Shown here: one piece after another, positions 27,676 through 37,545 of the stretch
Layout of the letters: the number at the start of each line of letters is the position of its first letter
How positions within the stretch are numbered: the first letter of the stretch is position 1
Source: Nodosilinea sp. FACHB-131
GTDB lineage: Bacteria; Cyanobacteriota; Cyanobacteriia; Phormidesmidales; Phormidesmidaceae
DNA: 64,000 nucleotides
Assembly (NCBI RefSeq): GCF_014695395.1
Contig: NZ_JACJOF010000021.1
Span: 1 to 64,000 of the forward strand
Direction: 5' to 3'
Program-made: the position numbers and the translations under genes
Notes under the pieces: model-generated
The model's input: only the letters and a program-made list of their open reading frames with translations
The model's database searches: none
What the model was told of the DNA's origin: nothing

Positions 27676-30108
27676 ATGTCCCTTCAGGGAACTACCCAAG
27701 CTGTTTTTGCTGGCCCAGCCCCACTGGCAACGCTGCTACAATCGCGCGATTGGTCACAGACCTCGCTGGGCGACTTCACCACCTGGTCCTCCGCCCTCAA
27801 GACAACTCTAGGCATTGTGCTCAGCGCCGAGACGCCGATGGCTTGCGTTTGGGGCTGCGATCGCGTCTTACTGCACAACTCAGCCTGCGCCACTTTACTG
27901 CCCGCCGTTAATACCCAGGGACAGCCCCTAGCCGCCATCGATGGCTGGGGAACGGCAGTCAGCGTTACTGAGCAGGTGTTTGCTACTGGGCGATCGCAGT
28001 CCTTCGACTTTATTCAAGATGCCGTCCTGTATCACTGGGCCTGTAGCCCCATTTGGGATGAGGCCGGCCAAGTCGGCGGGGCGTTTATCACCGGCCAGGC
28101 TACCCATTGCCCCTCGACGGAGGGCGCCCTGCGCAAGAGCGAAGAGCAGCTGCGCCTGGCCCAGCAGGGCGCTGAGGCCGGTCTGTGGGATTGGGACATG
28201 GTCGCCAACGATGTCACGTGGTCGGAGGAGTACTATCATCTCTACGGCTTAGCCCTGACGGTGAAGCCCTCCTACGACAACTGGTTGGCCTGCATTTTAC
28301 CGCTCGATCGCCCCCATGTTGAGCAAAAAGTCCGTGAGGCGATTGAGCGGGGCAAAAACCTGAAGACCAGTTTTCGCATTGCCCACCCCCAGGATGGTCG
28401 ACGCTGGATCATGGTCAGGGGGCAAACCTTCTACGACGCAGCGGGCAACCCGATCCGCATGACGGGCATCGCCATCAACGTCACTGAGCAAAAGCGCTTT
28501 GAACAAGCCCTGATCGGCAGCGAAGCCATTGCCCGCACCCAGGCCGAAGAACTGGCCGCTCTGATGGAAACTGCCCCCGCCGCCATCTGGATTGCCCACG
28601 ATGTCGAGTGCCGCCAAATGACCGCCAACCGCATGGCTCATCAGCTCATGCAGGCGGAACCAGGATCGCTACCCGCTGGCACCTCCTGGGCTGGCGGCGG
28701 CACGCTGCCGTTTAAGCAGTACAGGCAGGGGCAAGAACTGCTGCCCCAGGACATGCCGATGCAAAAAGCCATTCGCACCGGGCAGGAAGTCACCGACGAA
28801 ATCGAGTTTGTTTACCCCGACGGCACGGTGCGCACCATCTACGGTAAGGCGGTGCCGCTCTATGCTTCCAATGGTGGGGTGCGGGGCGCGATCGCCTGCT
28901 TTGCCGAAATTACCGCGCTCAAACAGAGCGAGTACGAGCGCGAGCAGTTGCTCCAGCGCGAGCGCTTCGCCCGCGAAGAGGCCGAGCAGGCCAACCGGCT
29001 CAAGGATCAGTTTTTGGCGGTGCTCTCCCACGAGTTGCGATCGCCCCTCAACCCCATTCTGGGCTGGGCCAAGCTGCTACAAACCCGCAGCTTTGATGCG
29101 GCTAAAACCGCCCAGGCCCTAGCCACCATTGAGCGCAATGCCCTGCTCCAAACCCAGCTGGTCGACGATCTGCTCGATCTGGCCAAAATTTTGCGTGGCA
29201 AGCTGCACCTTCACCCGGTGCCGGTCTACCTGGCTGGCGTTGTCGAAGCGGCCGTGGAGACGGTGAAGGCCTCGGCAGCGGCTAAAACCATTGCCCTCAA
29301 GCTCGACCTAGAGCCGACGATTCAAGTCGCGGGCGATACCGCGCGGCTTCAGCAAATCGTCTGCAACCTGCTCTCCAATGCCGTCAAATTTACCCCCAGC
29401 GGTGGGCAGGTCACCGTCACGCTGCAATCTGTCGATGACCAGGCCGAGATTAGCGTCAGCGACACAGGCATTGGCATTAGCCCAGAGTTTTTGCCCCACT
29501 TGTTTGAGTCTTTTCGGCAGGAAGATGTTTCCATCACTCGCAAGCATGGGGGACTGGGGCTGGGGTTAGCGATCGTGCGCCAGCTAGTCGACATCCATGG
29601 GGGCACCATTACGGCCCGCAGCCCTGGCGAGGGGCAGGGGGCCACCTTCAGCGTTCGGCTCCCTCAGCTGTCGGTGGAGGCTAGCACCGACCCCGCCGCT
29701 GCCCTGCCCAAAGCAGCCCTCGATCTGAGCGGCATTCGGGTGTTTTCTGTCGATGACTCGGCCGACACGCGCGAGTTTTTGACGGTGCTGCTGGAGCAGT
29801 ACGGGGCCAACGTGATTACCGCTGGCTCGGCTAGCGAAGCCCTCGCCACCATTAGAACCCTGCACGCCGACGTGCTGATCAGCGACATCGGCATGCCCGA
29901 TATGGACGGCTACAAGCTAATTCGCCGGGTGCGCGCTCTGCCCCCCGACCAGGGGGGAAACATTCCGGCGATCGCCCTCACCGCCTATGCCCGCGACGAA
30001 GATCAGCAGCAGTCCTTGGCCAGCGGCTATCAACGCCACCTCAGCAAACCCCTCGATCTCGAAAAACTGGTGCAGGCCGTGGTCGAACTCACTCAGGCTC
30101 GTTCATAA
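27676..30108 (+). CDS. Hybrid histidine kinase with PAS domains and receiver
   Basis: An 810-residue cytosolic protein from ATG 27676 (GGGAG 7 nt upstream). Three PAS/GAF-like sensor segments lie between about residues 25 and 420. The HisKA phosphoacceptor is LAVLSHELRSPLNPILG; the ATPase boxes are NLLSNAVKFTPSGG, DTGIGISPEFLPHLF and GGLGLGLAIVRQLV. The C-terminal receiver starts at FSVDDSADTREFL (phosphoacceptor Asp in VLISDIGMPDMDG, Lys in HLSKPLD). No membrane segment, so it probably senses a cytosolic cue. It faces a related hybrid kinase on the other strand. Confidence 0.9.
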   Translation: MSLQGTTQAVFAGPAPLATLLQSRDWSQTSLGDFTTWSSALKTTLGIVLSAETPMACVWGCDRVLLHNSACATLLPAVNTQGQPLAAIDGWGTAVSVTEQVFATGRSQSFDFIQDAVLYHWACSPIWDEAGQVGGAFITGQATHCPSTEGALRKSEEQLRLAQQGAEAGLWDWDMVANDVTWSEEYYHLYGLALTVKPSYDNWLACILPLDRPHVEQKVREAIERGKNLKTSFRIAHPQDGRRWIMVRGQTFYDAAGNPIRMTGIAINVTEQKRFEQALIGSEAIARTQAEELAALMETAPAAIWIAHDVECRQMTANRMAHQLMQAEPGSLPAGTSWAGGGTLPFKQYRQGQELLPQDMPMQKAIRTGQEVTDEIEFVYPDGTVRTIYGKAVPLYASNGGVRGAIACFAEITALKQSEYEREQLLQRERFAREEAEQANRLKDQFLAVLSHELRSPLNPILGWAKLLQTRSFDAAKTAQALATIERNALLQTQLVDDLLDLAKILRGKLHLHPVPVYLAGVVEAAVETVKASAAAKTIALKLDLEPTIQVAGDTARLQQIVCNLLSNAVKFTPSGGQVTVTLQSVDDQAEISVSDTGIGISPEFLPHLFESFRQEDVSITRKHGGLGLGLAIVRQLVDIHGGTITARSPGEGQGATFSVRLPQLSVEASTDPAAALPKAALDLSGIRVFSVDDSADTREFLTVLLEQYGANVITAGSASEALATIRTLHADVLISDIGMPDMDGYKLIRRVRALPPDQGGNIPAIALTAYARDEDQQQSLASGYQRHLSKPLDLEKLVQAVVELTQARS

Positions 30109-30121
30109 ATTCAGCAGTCCT

Positions 30122-30179
30122 CGCAGAGGCAAACGGTCGTTTGCCCCTACCCAAATTCGTGCCTCAGTTCAGCAACGCC
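30122..30179 (+). repeat. Dispersed hairpin repeat (copy 1)
   Basis: GGCAAACGGTCGTTTGCC hairpin, then GTGCCTCAGTTCAGCAACGCC. Aligned over 58 nt it matches the copy at 60941-60998. Resembles a widespread cyanobacterial MITE-like element. Confidence 0.75.
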
Positions 30180-30308
30180 ACCGCTCCATCATGGCTTAGC
30201 CCCTGAGGGAATAGCCCAGTGTACTTGGCGATCGGGTACCAATTGCACCTCAAACCCTACACCCGAAACCCTGCACCTGACACCCGATCGCACCCCCAAC
30301 CCCTCCCC

Positions 30309-30825
30309 TACCGAGCGACGCTCAGCGCTTGCAGCAGAGCTTGAGCCGCCGCCTCGGAGGAGGCCGGATTTTGCCCGGTGATTAGGAGACGGGCGCTTTG
30401 GCATGGCGCAGCACCCCGGGGGCATGGCACACGGCGGCTACAGGCTTATTTGCCCCATAGAAGGCCTCAATCAAAGCAATGGAATGGGTGTCGGCGGCGA
30501 GATCCCACAGCGGCCCGTGGCCACCGGGGTAGAACACAGCGTCGTAGTCGGCGGCTGACAGCGTCGCCAGCACGGCGGTCTTGGCTAGAGCCTTCTGGGC
30601 GTCGGAGTCTTGGCTAAAGCGAGCGGTGGCCTCAGTTTGGGCATCGGGGGCGTCGCTTTTGGGGTCTAGCGGAGGTTGGCCACCCCGAGGCGAGGCTAGG
30701 GTAATGTCGGCCCCAGCATCTTTAAACACATAGTAGGGGGCCGCAAATTCTTCTAGCCAGAAGCCGGTTTTTTTGCCGGTGTCTCCCAGTTGGTCATGGG
30801 AGGTCAAAACCATCAAAATTCTCAT
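30309..30825 (-). pseudogene. DJ-1/PfpI-family protein gene with internal deletion
   Basis: The first 140 residues are an intact DJ-1/PfpI type-1 amidotransferase-like half (MRILMVLTSHDQLGDTGKKT, AVFYPGGHG, catalytic Cys in VAAVCHAPGVLRH). The frame then stops at 30382 (HAKAPVS). The typical family C-terminus, LLITGQNPASSEAAAQALLQ, follows in another frame from about 30389 to TAG 30309. Related proteins have about 60 further residues between these parts, so roughly 180-190 nt have been lost out of frame. Start ATG 30825 has AAGGAA upstream. Confidence 0.8.
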
Positions 30826-30874
30826 GGGTTATTCCTTAGATAAAGTTAGGAGGGCGGTTGAAACAGAGGTGCGC

Positions 30875-33529
30875 CTAGCCGCTACCGCAGAGCAGCTCTG
30901 CCAGGGCCTGATCCAGCTGATCTAGGTCGAGGGGTTTACTCAAGTGGCGCTGAAACCCGGCGGCGATCGCGCGATCGCGCGTTTGTCCATCGACGTAGGC
31001 GGTCAGAGCGATCGCCGGGGTCAAACCTCCCTCTGCCGCTGGCCGCTGGCGCAGGGCCTGAATCAGCATAATGCCATCCTTCTCGGGCATGCCGATGTCG
31101 CTAATTAGCAGATCGGGATGGTGCTGCTCGACCAGGTGCAGGCCCACCTCGGCAGATTCAGCAATTAGCACCTCCATGCCGTAGTCTTCCAGCAGGGCCG
31201 TCAACAGGTGCAGCGAATCGAGATCATCGTCTACAACCAGAACTTGCCGCCCGGTCAAGCTGCCCATGCCAGGGGTGGCGAGTTCCGGAGAGGGGGAGGA
31301 TATAGCGAGCTGCAAGGGCAGTCGCACCGTAAACGTTGACCCCTGCCCCAGGCCTGGGCTAGTCACCGACGCCTCGCCGCCGTGCTGCTCCGTCAGATAG
31401 CGCACGATCGCTAGCCCCAGCCCCAGCCCACCAAAGGCCCGAGTGCTGCTGCTGTCGGCCTGGCGAAAGCGCTCAAACACGTGGGGCAAGAAATCGACGC
31501 TGATTCCCTGGCCGGTGTCGGCCACTTCGACGACGGCGTAGTTGTCAGCCTGGCGCAGTCTGATGGTGACTGTACCGCCCTTGGGGGTGAACTTAATCGC
31601 ATTGGAGAGCAGGTTCCACACGATCTGCTGAAGGCGGTTGTGGTCGCCTGCCACCGCCCCCAGGTCGGGGGCAAACTCGGTGACTAGGGTAATCGCCTTG
31701 GCCTGAGCCGAGAGCTGCACGGTCTCCAGGGCGGCCCGCACCACGTCAGGCAGCACCACCGATTGAATGTTGAGCGGTAGCTTGCCGCGCAAAATCCGCG
31801 ACACATCGAGCAGATCTTCGATCAGCTCGGCCTGAACTTTGGCGTTGCGCTCAATGGTTTCAAGGGCGCGGTTGCGGGTGGGCTCGTCGAGGGGGCGCGA
31901 TCGCAGCAGCGAGACCCAGCCCAAAATCGGGTTCAGCGGCGTGCGCAGCTCATGGGAGAGCATCGCCAAAAATTCGTCTTTAATCCGGTTGGCCGCCTCA
32001 GCCTCTTCGCGGGCGAGGCGCTCTTGCTCCAGGGCGCGATCGCGCTCCACCAGCGCCATTTTCTGGTCGTGAATATCGGTCAATGAGCCAAACCATCGCA
32101 GCACCTCTCCCCGCTCATCCCGCAGGGGAAAGGCCCGCACCAGGTGCCAGCGATATTGACCATCGGCGGCTCGCTGCGGCCGAACCTCTAGGGTCAGCGG
32201 CAGCCCCTTTTGCAGCGCCTCGTCCCAGGCGCTCTGGCTGCGATCGCGGTCGTCGGGGTGCAGCACTGCCAGCCAGCCATGGGCAAAACTTTGAGCTGGG
32301 GTCAGCCCCGTATAGTCATACCAGCGTTGGTTACAGTACTCCAGCTGGCCACCGGGCAGCGCCGTCCAAAACATCTGCGGCATGGAGTTAGCCAGGGTGC
32401 GAAAGTGCAGTTCGCTCTTGCGCAGGGCTTCCTCCACCTGCTTTTGCTCGGTTACATCAGAGCTGATTTCTAAGACAGCGTCGGGTTCGTTCGCCGGATT
32501 AGTCTGAAGCGTCCAGCGGCTGTTGGTAATAATTGATTGGCCGTCGCGGGTGGTTTGCACCAGCTCCCCCGTCCAGTAGCCCTCCTGCAAAATGGCCTCG
32601 CGAATCGCCTCCATGGGTTCTGGTAAAACGGTCTTGAGCAGTTCTGTAGTCGATTGCCCGATCGCCTCTGCCGCCGACCAGCCATAGCGGCGCGCTGCTC
32701 CCTGGTTCCAGTAGGTAATGGTGGCCGTGTCGAGGTCTTGAATAATAATGCTGTCGTTGGCCAGGTCGAGCATTTGCATTTGCTGATAGAGCTGGCGCTG
32801 GTTATTTCTGCGATCGGTGACGTCTCGAAAATAGATGGCCAGCCCGTTTACCAGGGGGTTAATGTGCATTTCAAACAGGCGATCGGAGTGCAGCACCCCT
32901 GGGATTTCAACGATCAGCGGCTGTCGAGTTACCATCGCTCGCCGAAATGATTCCCCCATGGCACTGCCCTCTAAATTTGGCATCACCTCCCAAATTGATT
33001 GTCCCAGCAATGCATCTAGGGGACGATTAAACAGGTACTGAGCCTGGGGATTAATGTACACAAACCGCCACTGCAAATCAACGGCATAAAAGCCGTCGGT
33101 AATACTTTCTAAAATAGCTGTCACCCACTGATTGGTGTGGCGCAGAGAAGACTCGCTTTCTTGCAGCTGTAGAGAGCTGTGCTCTAAGCGATAGCGGGCC
33201 GATCGCAACGAGCCACACAGCAGGCTAAAGACAACGCCTTGGGTAACAAATACTAGGGTCCGAATAATGGCTGGAGCATCTAAGCTCAAGCCACTATTCG
33301 GGGTCATAAAAAAATAGTTGCTGAGTAAGGCCGCTAACCCTGTTGCTAGAAACCCGGAGGCAACACCGCCCCACATTGCGGCTATCACCACCGATCCAAA
33401 AAACAGTAAAAATGGGGTCGTAGCCATGTTGGCTACCGGATTCAGTAACCCCATCAGCAGGAGCGCCATCGTCACGCTCAAAACCGCTATGCCGTAGTTT
33501 TTAGGACGCAAATAAGGCCGAACGTTCAT
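30875..33529 (-). CDS. Membrane hybrid histidine kinase (DUF4118-like N-terminus, PAS, receiver)
   Basis: An 884-residue protein. About four N-terminal membrane helices (residues 10-110; VLSVTMALLLMGLLNPV and following) resemble the KdpD-type DUF4118 region. A coiled linker, then PAS domains (ESITDGFYAVDLQWRFVYIN; QMLDLANDSIIIQDL; LANSMPQMFWTALPGG) follow. The HisKA (FLAMLSHELRTPLNPILG), HATPase (NLLSNAIKFTPKGG, DTGQGISVDFLPHVF) and receiver (VLVVDDDLDSLHLL; ISDIGMPEKDG; HLSKPLD) are intact. It is 69% longer in sensor content than the 27676 kinase but shares the same output design. The DJ-1 pseudogene follows it on the same strand. Confidence 0.9.
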   Translation of the reverse strand: MNVRPYLRPKNYGIAVLSVTMALLLMGLLNPVANMATTPFLLFFGSVVIAAMWGGVASGFLATGLAALLSNYFFMTPNSGLSLDAPAIIRTLVFVTQGVVFSLLCGSLRSARYRLEHSSLQLQESESSLRHTNQWVTAILESITDGFYAVDLQWRFVYINPQAQYLFNRPLDALLGQSIWEVMPNLEGSAMGESFRRAMVTRQPLIVEIPGVLHSDRLFEMHINPLVNGLAIYFRDVTDRRNNQRQLYQQMQMLDLANDSIIIQDLDTATITYWNQGAARRYGWSAAEAIGQSTTELLKTVLPEPMEAIREAILQEGYWTGELVQTTRDGQSIITNSRWTLQTNPANEPDAVLEISSDVTEQKQVEEALRKSELHFRTLANSMPQMFWTALPGGQLEYCNQRWYDYTGLTPAQSFAHGWLAVLHPDDRDRSQSAWDEALQKGLPLTLEVRPQRAADGQYRWHLVRAFPLRDERGEVLRWFGSLTDIHDQKMALVERDRALEQERLAREEAEAANRIKDEFLAMLSHELRTPLNPILGWVSLLRSRPLDEPTRNRALETIERNAKVQAELIEDLLDVSRILRGKLPLNIQSVVLPDVVRAALETVQLSAQAKAITLVTEFAPDLGAVAGDHNRLQQIVWNLLSNAIKFTPKGGTVTIRLRQADNYAVVEVADTGQGISVDFLPHVFERFRQADSSSTRAFGGLGLGLAIVRYLTEQHGGEASVTSPGLGQGSTFTVRLPLQLAISSPSPELATPGMGSLTGRQVLVVDDDLDSLHLLTALLEDYGMEVLIAESAEVGLHLVEQHHPDLLISDIGMPEKDGIMLIQALRQRPAAEGGLTPAIALTAYVDGQTRDRAIAAGFQRHLSKPLDLDQLDQALAELLCGSG

Positions 33530-33998
33530 AGCAGCCTAACGGTACGAAGCATTTAGGGCGATCGCAAGCTGCTTCTAGCCTACAGCCCCCACGCAAAAAC
33601 CTCTAACCAAGCCTGCCCCATTGTTTTTCAGCTAGTTCTAGCTTGAAATGGCGAAACTCTTTAGTCATATATCCCCAGGCATAAATTAGGTATTTGCACT
33701 GGCGGAGCTAGGCAATCGCTGTCGGTTTACACTTCATCTAATAAAGCGGTGCTGTTGCTGCAAAACTGTCTATCGGCAAAAGTTTTTCTCAAGTCATCAC
33801 TAAAGGACGCTTTTGAAAGTCGTGTCTTTTGCTGCGTAGGGCAGAGCCTTTGGAACAACCGCGGAGAGAGCGTTGAACAAAACAGCTGGTAAATCTGGCT
33901 GAATCTCAAAAATATTGAAAGTGTCCTGAAACTGTGGCATAGTTTTTGGGGAAACACCGGTAATCCGATGGGTTTTTAGTAGTTTGGGCGGATTTGGC
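33530..33998. other. Intergenic region, possible small minus-strand frame
   Basis: No confident gene. A minus-strand frame at 33800-33940 (MPQFQDTFNIFEIQPDLPAV...) has a protein-like composition but no good ribosome-binding site. It may be a remnant or a small protein of about 46 residues. Confidence 0.35.
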
Positions 33999-34796
33999 AT
34001 GGTTGAGGTTTCGATCGCAGGTCAGCTCAGGCTTGGCTCGGTTGAGCTAGGGCTTTCCCCAACGGTGCTAGTGCTCTTGGTGGGAGTGTTTTTTCTCACC
34101 AGCGCCATCAGCATGGTGACCGGCAGCACATCGCTGATTACGGTGCCCGCGCTGCTACAGGCGGGGGTAGAGCCGCAGGTGGCGATCGCCACCAACATGG
34201 CTGCCCTGACCTTGATGAGCATCGGCGCCACCCTCCCCTTTGTCGGCCAGAGCAAACTCGACAGCCGCCGCGCTCCGGGACTGATTGGCCTCACCCTGGT
34301 GGGGTCTGCCCTAGGGGCGATGCTGCTGCAGCGGCTGCCCACCAGCGCCCTGTCGCCCTTCATCGCCGCCTCTATGCTGGTTGTCGTTGGAGTTTCTTTG
34401 ACGATGGGCGATCGCGGCCTTGAGCCCAGCCTGGCCAAACGTTCTGACCTGGGAACTGCGATCGGGTACTTGGCCGCCTTTCTGTTGGCCATCTACGGCG
34501 GGCTATTTAGCGGCGGCTATGTCACCCTGCTCACCGCTGCCTTTGTGGGCTGCTTCGGCCACAGTTTTATCGAGGCGATCGCCACCAGCAAGCTGGTCAA
34601 CATCTTTTCGTCTCTGGTGGCCACCCTGGTATTTATCTACCTGGGGCTAGTGGATTTTGGTCTGGGTTTGCTGTTAGGTGTGGTGATGTTCTCGGGTGCG
34701 TTTTTGGGAGGACGGGTGGTGCTGCACCTGCCTAACTGCTGGCTTCGCCGCATCTATGTCGTTGCCGTTATTGCCCTTGCCCTGAGACTGTTGTAA
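33999..34796 (+). CDS. TauE/SafE-family sulfite/anion permease
   Basis: A 265-residue membrane protein with about eight hydrophobic segments, from ATG 33999 (GGGCGGA upstream). Two TauE/SafE halves are visible: SAISMVTGSTSLITVPALLQAGVEP and GYLAAFLLAIYGGLFSGGYVTLL (each in part). Such carriers export sulfite, sulfoacetate or related anions. A HAD gene follows 4 nt after the stop, suggesting co-transcription. Confidence 0.85.
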   Translation: MVEVSIAGQLRLGSVELGLSPTVLVLLVGVFFLTSAISMVTGSTSLITVPALLQAGVEPQVAIATNMAALTLMSIGATLPFVGQSKLDSRRAPGLIGLTLVGSALGAMLLQRLPTSALSPFIAASMLVVVGVSLTMGDRGLEPSLAKRSDLGTAIGYLAAFLLAIYGGLFSGGYVTLLTAAFVGCFGHSFIEAIATSKLVNIFSSLVATLVFIYLGLVDFGLGLLLGVVMFSGAFLGGRVVLHLPNCWLRRIYVVAVIALALRLL

Positions 34797-34800
34797 GCCC

Positions 34801-35271
34801 ATGATCGACATCCCCATCCCCGGCTTTCGCCACCTCCAGCTAGCCCATCTCGTCTTGGACTACAACGGCACCCTGGCTACAGACGGTCGTCTTATCCCCC
34901 AGGCGGGCGACACCCTCGCCGCGCTCTCTGAGGCGTTGCAGATTCACATCATCACCGCCGACACCTTTGGGCTGGCCCAGGGCGAACTGGCGGACCTGCC
35001 GCTCAGCCTGACCATTACCCCTGTGGAAAATCAGGCCGAGACCAAACTGGCCTACGTCGCCGATCTAGGCACCGAGCGGGTGGTGGCGATCGGCAATGGC
35101 CGCAACGATCGCCAAATGCTTAAAGCTGCCGCCCTGGGAATTGCCCTGGTGCAGCGGGAAGGGGGCGCAGCTGAAACCCTGATCTCAGCTGATGTTGTCT
35201 CTACCAGCATTCTTGATGCCCTAGATCTGCTGCGCCAGCCCCGCCGACTGGTGGCTACCCTGCGATCGTAG
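34801..35271 (+). CDS. HAD-superfamily hydrolase (soluble P-type-ATPase-like)
   Basis: A 156-residue protein with motif I LVLDYNGTLATDG, motif II IITAD and motif III/IV GNGRNDRQML, typical of the small HAD branch related to the P-domain of P-type ATPases. Asp nucleophiles are present. It probably removes phosphate from a small molecule or protein; substrate unknown. Tight operon with the TauE/SafE gene upstream. Confidence 0.85.
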   Translation: MIDIPIPGFRHLQLAHLVLDYNGTLATDGRLIPQAGDTLAALSEALQIHIITADTFGLAQGELADLPLSLTITPVENQAETKLAYVADLGTERVVAIGNGRNDRQMLKAAALGIALVQREGGAAETLISADVVSTSILDALDLLRQPRRLVATLRS

Positions 35272-35309
35272 TTTTGCTCCGCCGCCCAACGTTAACCCCC
35301 ATAGTTAGG

Positions 35310-35840
35310 ATGAACCCCTTGGCACTCCTTCAGTCCGATACCGAGTTAGATTCCAACACCGCGTTAGAACTTGCTGCCGCCGCCGACAGCTCCCCTGTGG
35401 TGGATGACGCCCAATCGACGGCCCCTTGGCTGCGACGGCTGTGGGGCGGCAGTCTGGTAGTGGTCGGCTACCTGCTCTCACCCCTGTGCTGGTGGAACGA
35501 TCTGGTGATTAATCTGCCCCTGGCCCTGGGCTTTGGCTACCTGGTCAGCCGCCCGTTTCCCGGCACGCTGGTGCCCATGACTGGGCTAGGCTACTGGCTG
35601 ACCAATGTCGTTGGCTTTATGCTCATGCAGCAGGGGGCGGTCACTGCGCTGCAAAAAGAGGGCCAGGGCAGCAGTCACTCGCTGCGCAACGGCCTGATCA
35701 CCTCGACGCTGTATACCCTGGCGATTGTGGTGCTGCTCCAGCTGCACATCCTCGATGTGCCCGATTTTCTCACGGGTGACCTGCTCACCAATCTTGAGGC
35801 TGTGTTGCCCGATTGGCTCATGACCTGGATTTCGGCCTAA
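35310..35840 (+). CDS. Membrane protein, unknown function
   Basis: A 176-residue protein from ATG 35310 (TTAGG upstream). It has an acidic soluble N-terminus of about 50 residues, then about four hydrophobic segments (GSLVVVGYLLSPLCWWNDL, GTLVPMTGLGYWLTNVVGFML, and others). No family recognised. It lies between the HAD gene and a PAP2 phosphatase, probably in one transcription unit. Confidence 0.6.
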   Translation: MNPLALLQSDTELDSNTALELAAAADSSPVVDDAQSTAPWLRRLWGGSLVVVGYLLSPLCWWNDLVINLPLALGFGYLVSRPFPGTLVPMTGLGYWLTNVVGFMLMQQGAVTALQKEGQGSSHSLRNGLITSTLYTLAIVVLLQLHILDVPDFLTGDLLTNLEAVLPDWLMTWISA

Positions 35841-35856
35841 TTTAATCTTTAGTCAA

Positions 35857-36546
35857 ATGGAACATTCTGCTCGCTCGTCAGCCCCCAGCTCCCTCTGGCT
35901 GGGAGTCATTTTACCGCTGCTGGCCCTGGTGATTTTGATTGGCCTAGGGCTACTGGTGGCGGCTTACCCCACTCTGCCCGCTTGGGATGCGGCCTTTTTG
36001 CTGCGCCTGCATCGCTACGCTACCCCAGAGCTAAATCGAGGCGTGGCGATCGCTACCAAGTTGGGCACCCAATGGGGCGTGCTGCCCGCTTCCCTGGGGT
36101 TGATAGCTCTGGGCCTCTGGCATCGCCGCTGGCAACCGGCCAGCTACCTGGCCTTGGTGATGGCGGGCAGCGCCGAGCTTAACCAGGTTGCTAAGGTGCT
36201 CTGGCATCGAGTGCGCCCCGCCCTCTGGGAGGGCATTCCGCCCCACACCGACTTTAGCTTTCCGAGCGGCCACGCCACCTACTCGATGACCTTTGTGCTG
36301 GCCCTGATCTTGCTCAACTGGGATAGTTCTAAGCGCCCCTGGCTGTTGGGGTTGGGCGGTCTGTTTGCGCTCTGCATTGGAGCGAGCCGGGTTTATCTGG
36401 GGGTACATTTTCCGAGCGATATTTTGGGGGGCTGGCTGCTGGCTGCCGCCTGGGCACTGAGCCTGCATCAGGCTATGTTTCGCTGGCTACCACTGCTGCC
36501 AGGGTTAGAGCCTGAAGCCGAGGAGCAGTCCATTCAGCACCGCTAG
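35857..36546 (+). CDS. PAP2-type membrane phosphatase
   Basis: A 229-residue membrane protein with the full PAP2 signature: KVLWHRVRP (KX6RP), PSGH in FSFPSGHATYSM, and SRVYLGVHFPSD (SRX5H). These enzymes dephosphorylate lipid phosphates such as phosphatidate or undecaprenyl diphosphate at the membrane surface. It is 16 nt after the preceding membrane-protein gene. Confidence 0.9.
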   Translation: MEHSARSSAPSSLWLGVILPLLALVILIGLGLLVAAYPTLPAWDAAFLLRLHRYATPELNRGVAIATKLGTQWGVLPASLGLIALGLWHRRWQPASYLALVMAGSAELNQVAKVLWHRVRPALWEGIPPHTDFSFPSGHATYSMTFVLALILLNWDSSKRPWLLGLGGLFALCIGASRVYLGVHFPSDILGGWLLAAAWALSLHQAMFRWLPLLPGLEPEAEEQSIQHR

Positions 36547-36556
36547 CGGGCGCTAC

Positions 36557-36751
36557 TCACCCATTTACTGTCTGCGATCGCCAAGCTAAAAATGCTTCAA
36601 CGGTGGGAAAGTAGCGCACCACCTCATCTAGCCCTATCAACCTGCCTGAGCGATCGCCCTTCCAATAGTCAGCGTTGGTGCTTTGGGGCAGCAGGTCCGT
36701 GTTGCGATCGCGGCACCCTCGCTGAAAATACCGGTCCTGTCGATTTCTCAT
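36557..36751 (-). CDS. Small protein of unknown function
   Basis: About 64 residues from ATG 36751; the frame extends upstream into the interspersed repeat and is probably not translated there. It is hydrophilic with many Arg/Asp and ends in FLAWRSQTVNG. It does not overlap any neighbour. Low certainty. Confidence 0.4.
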   Translation of the reverse strand: MRNRQDRYFQRGCRDRNTDLLPQSTNADYWKGDRSGRLIGLDEVVRYFPTVEAFLAWRSQTVNG

Positions 36752-36816
36752 AACCACCCTCAGCAACTCATCCACCCATCTACCCATCCACTCCTTCACT
36801 CTTAAACCCTGCTACA

Positions 36817-37494
36817 CTACAACCCCGGAGCCAGGGCATAGAGCAGCTGATAGCTGCCGTTTTCGAGCACAATCGAAGAGCCCAGCCAGATCAGCACAAA
36901 GGGAAACGCGCGCCGCACGTAGTTGGCCATCACAAAGGCTGCCTGGGGCTGGCGAATCAGGCTATAGGACAAGGTTAGCCACAGGCCAATCGCCGCGTAG
37001 CACACCGCCAAAATAATGCTGAGGCGAGGCAGAGTGCTGCTAGCAAACAGGGGAATGTAGATCGCGATGTTGTTGCCGCCGTTGGCTAAAGTAACCGCCG
37101 ACACCCGATAGGTCTGAGGGTCGCGCAGGGTGTGCCACAGCGACTGGCGGCGCACCTTGCGGTAGTGGGGGTGGGTGGGGTTGGCCACCGACACATCTAC
37201 GGGCTCGTCTTCTGCCATGGTTTGGCGGCTGAGCAGAGCGTTGACGCCGATGGCGATGGGCAAAAAGCCCAGTAGACCAATCCAAATGTGGGGAATCATC
37301 AGCCCGGCAAAATAGCCAATCAGGCTAATGCCTACCAGCCCGGTAAAGCCGACAAACTCGCCCACCACAATGTGACGCGGCCGAAAGGTGCGGTTGGTTT
37401 TGCTGAAAAACATCGTCAGGTAGATGTTGTCGTCGAAGGTGGTAGCGGTAGCAGTGGCAACACCAAGCATCACAGTCGGCACAATCCAGTCCAT
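36817..37494 (-). CDS. CadD-family (cadmium-resistance-type) transporter
   Basis: A 226-residue membrane protein from ATG 37494 (AGGGG upstream). The N-terminal motif TTFDDNIYLTMFF and the LANGGNNIAIYIP motif correspond to the conserved Asp/Asn and NGGxN signatures of CadD-type transporters, between about five or six hydrophobic segments. Cadmium is only the founding substrate; homologues may move other ions. A promoter-region element nearly identical to that of the distant cadD operon lies upstream (37546-37587). Confidence 0.8.
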   Translation of the reverse strand: MDWIVPTVMLGVATATATTFDDNIYLTMFFSKTNRTFRPRHIVVGEFVGFTGLVGISLIGYFAGLMIPHIWIGLLGFLPIAIGVNALLSRQTMAEDEPVDVSVANPTHPHYRKVRRQSLWHTLRDPQTYRVSAVTLANGGNNIAIYIPLFASSTLPRLSIILAVCYAAIGLWLTLSYSLIRQPQAAFVMANYVRRAFPFVLIWLGSSIVLENGSYQLLYALAPGL

Positions 37495-37545
37495 GTGTAA
37501 CCCCTGAAGGAAGAACACCCCCAATTTACGGGGAGCAAAAAATAA

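Noticed and set aside
36817-37494. Naming this gene cadD
   Set aside because: Only family-level similarity can be seen; substrate is unknown and cyanobacterial homologues need not transport cadmium.
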